NCBI GenBank assembly: GCA_044426045.1
Contig: JAWXUX010000006.1
Coordinates: 1 to 64,000, forward strand
Direction: 5' to 3'
Length of the DNA stretch: 64,000 bases
Source of the DNA: JAWXUU01 sp044426045
GTDB lineage: Bacteria > Bacillota > Clostridia > Christensenellales > CAMQZB01
A program made the translations under genes and the position numbers. This document shows, piece after piece, positions 63,138 to 64,000 of this stretch (position 1 is its first letter; every line of letters begins with the position of its first letter). Under the pieces are notes generated by a model, which saw nothing but the letters and a program-made list of their open reading frames with translations, was not told the DNA's origin and ran no database searches.

Positions 63138-63188
63138 TTCTCCCTCCTGAAAATTAACTTTACAATCACTATCTATATAAATAACTTA

Positions 63189-63869
63189 TCAATTTATATC
63201 ATTTGCATCATTTATCAAAAATTCAAGATAGTTAATCCTCTCTTTATATCGCATTTTCCTCTGTACACAATTGATCATAGTATTTTCCAATAAAGAAAGT
63301 TTATTTTTATCTGCAAATAAATTAATTATGCTTGAATCATTTACTGCTACTGTTTTTTTCAAAACTGCTAAGTTCGGACTATCTTCATTATAAACAACAA
63401 TATGAATATCAAAAATATCATTCGCTTTTGATAAATAAATATTCTGTTTATTACTTCTGTCATTAATCTTTGCTCCATTTACGAAATAACATCCTTCCTC
63501 ATGTCTATTATTACTTCTTTCTATTAATTTATCTAGATTCTGAACTTGAACTTCGTAACATATTATTTTGTATCCTGACTCATATGCAGACATCAAAACA
63601 TTAACTTGCTTAATGTCAGTCAAAACTGCTTCCCATATAAATGACTGTCCACACTTTATCAATTGCGCTAATTCACAATATGCATGTTCCTTTGCATACA
63701 TATACCGTTTATCCATATCTTCAATTTTACTAAATAAGTTTTCATAGAATAAATCTGCACTAATAATTCGACAATTAAATTCTTTATACGTTTCCAAAAA
63801 TGCCACTGCAAACGTACTTTTCCCGGCGGCAATATTTCCCGTTATTAATACTAATAATTTATCTTCCAT
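63189..63869 (-). CDS. Zeta-toxin-like P-loop kinase
   Basis: 227 residues from ATG at 63869 (AAGGGA upstream, overlapping the previous gene's end). Walker A LITGNIAAGKST (about 9-19), an ISADLFYENLF segment with the catalytic-type Asp (about 37-42) and a basic region ERSNNRHEEG (about 140-150) fit the zeta/UDP-sugar kinase or related nucleotide-kinase fold. A true toxin would need the upstream partner as antitoxin, which is unproven. Alternatively a housekeeping-type kinase used in defence. Confidence 0.6.
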   Translation of the reverse strand: MEDKLLVLITGNIAAGKSTFAVAFLETYKEFNCRIISADLFYENLFSKIEDMDKRYMYAKEHAYCELAQLIKCGQSFIWEAVLTDIKQVNVLMSAYESGYKIICYEVQVQNLDKLIERSNNRHEEGCYFVNGAKINDRSNKQNIYLSKANDIFDIHIVVYNEDSPNLAVLKKTVAVNDSSIINLFADKNKLSLLENTMINCVQRKMRYKERINYLEFLINDANDIN

Positions 63870-64000
63870 GATTTCCCTTAACCTCATTTACTGTAATATA
63901 TTCATTCATATTACTAAAGCTAATTTCATCATTTGCATCACGACAAATATCCATAGCAATCAAATCACAATTTTTTATTTGAACATGATGATACCCTCCA
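63859..64000 (-). CDS. C-terminal end of a gene upstream of the kinase
   Basis: Forty-six codons remain (ending EISFSNMNEYITVNEVKGNH-Gly-Arg) before the stop at 63859-63861, which overlaps the kinase start by 11 bases, so the two are translationally coupled. The rest lies outside the window. It is the natural candidate for a partner or antitoxin of the kinase, but too little is visible to say. Confidence 0.55.
   Translation of the reverse strand, partial: GGYHHVQIKNCDLIAMDICRDANDEISFSNMNEYITVNEVKGNHGR

Larger units (their letters stand above)
45713..64000. mobile_element. Genomic island 2 in tandem, right end beyond window
   Basis: Starts at the second copy of the tRNA-Arg 3' half, with an integrase fragment, excisionase-like gene and defence cargo arranged like island 1. 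No third copy of the 45-bp repeat was seen up to 64 kb, so the right end is outside the window. Cargo: HaeIII-like restriction-modification, ABC-3C, helicase-nuclease, membrane proteins, Sll1717-type ATPase and a zeta-like kinase module. Confidence 0.55.

Noticed and set aside
45758..64000. A third copy of the 45-bp att repeat closing island 2
   Set aside because: No match to GGTTCGATTCCCGGTGGG was seen on reading to the window end.

Overview
The window looks like the chromosome of a low-GC Gram-positive gut-type Clostridia relative (Bacillota). Supporting signs are GGAGG-type ribosome binding sites, TTGACA-17-TATAAT promoters, a T-box leader, a spermidine/putrescine operon headed by an HTH-cupin regulator, a class II fructose-bisphosphate aldolase and a Rho factor with a long N-terminal extension. 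No species can be named from sequence alone.

Layout. (1) 1-11.8 kb is one end of a compact prophage. Reading leftward from 9.2 kb are small and large terminase, a small membrane protein, portal, coat, a small head protein, a head-tail connector, a large hub-like protein, an M/Q-repeat protein and a fibre-like protein that runs off the window. A LexA/CI-type repressor and a short rightward early operon with a late-regulator-like protein lie next to the terminase. (2) 12-31 kb is chromosomal: cytidine deaminase, potABCD with its regulator, a secreted polysaccharide deacetylase, a DUF1934 protein plus rho, fba, a T-box-controlled acyl-CoA synthetase fused to an HTH-cupin domain, and a large lipoprotein. 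Six related intergenic repeat elements bracketed by heptamer arrays lie here and in the prophage, and none was seen to the right of 31 kb. (3) 31.4-64 kb is a more AT-rich accessory region built on tRNA-Arg(CCU). A 45-bp direct repeat of the tRNA 3' half (31675-31719 and 45713-45757) delimits a 14-kb island. A second island begins at the right-hand repeat and runs off the window.

Island 1 carries a probable modification-dependent nuclease, a type I restriction-modification operon (hsdM-rhuM-hsdS-hsdR) and a DUF3990-type toxin with an HTH partner. Island 2 carries a HaeIII-like type II restriction-modification pair followed by a three-gene ABC-3C system (HNH effector, small middle component, DUF2326 SMC-like ATPase). 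It then has a 1000-residue WYL/SF1 helicase/PD-(D/E)xK fusion, several small membrane proteins, a Sll1717-type P-loop ATPase, an excisionase-like gene and a zeta-like kinase module. Each island has an integrase reduced to a C-terminal fragment beside an IS21-family element, intact in island 2 and internally deleted in island 1.

The accessory region is therefore a layered defence island. The least expected items are the T-box ahead of an acyl-CoA synthetase, the phased operator array ahead of the polyamine regulator, the heptamer-bracketed repeat family, a small inverted-repeat element apparently absorbed in frame into an excisionase-like gene, and the helicase-nuclease neighbourhood of island 2.
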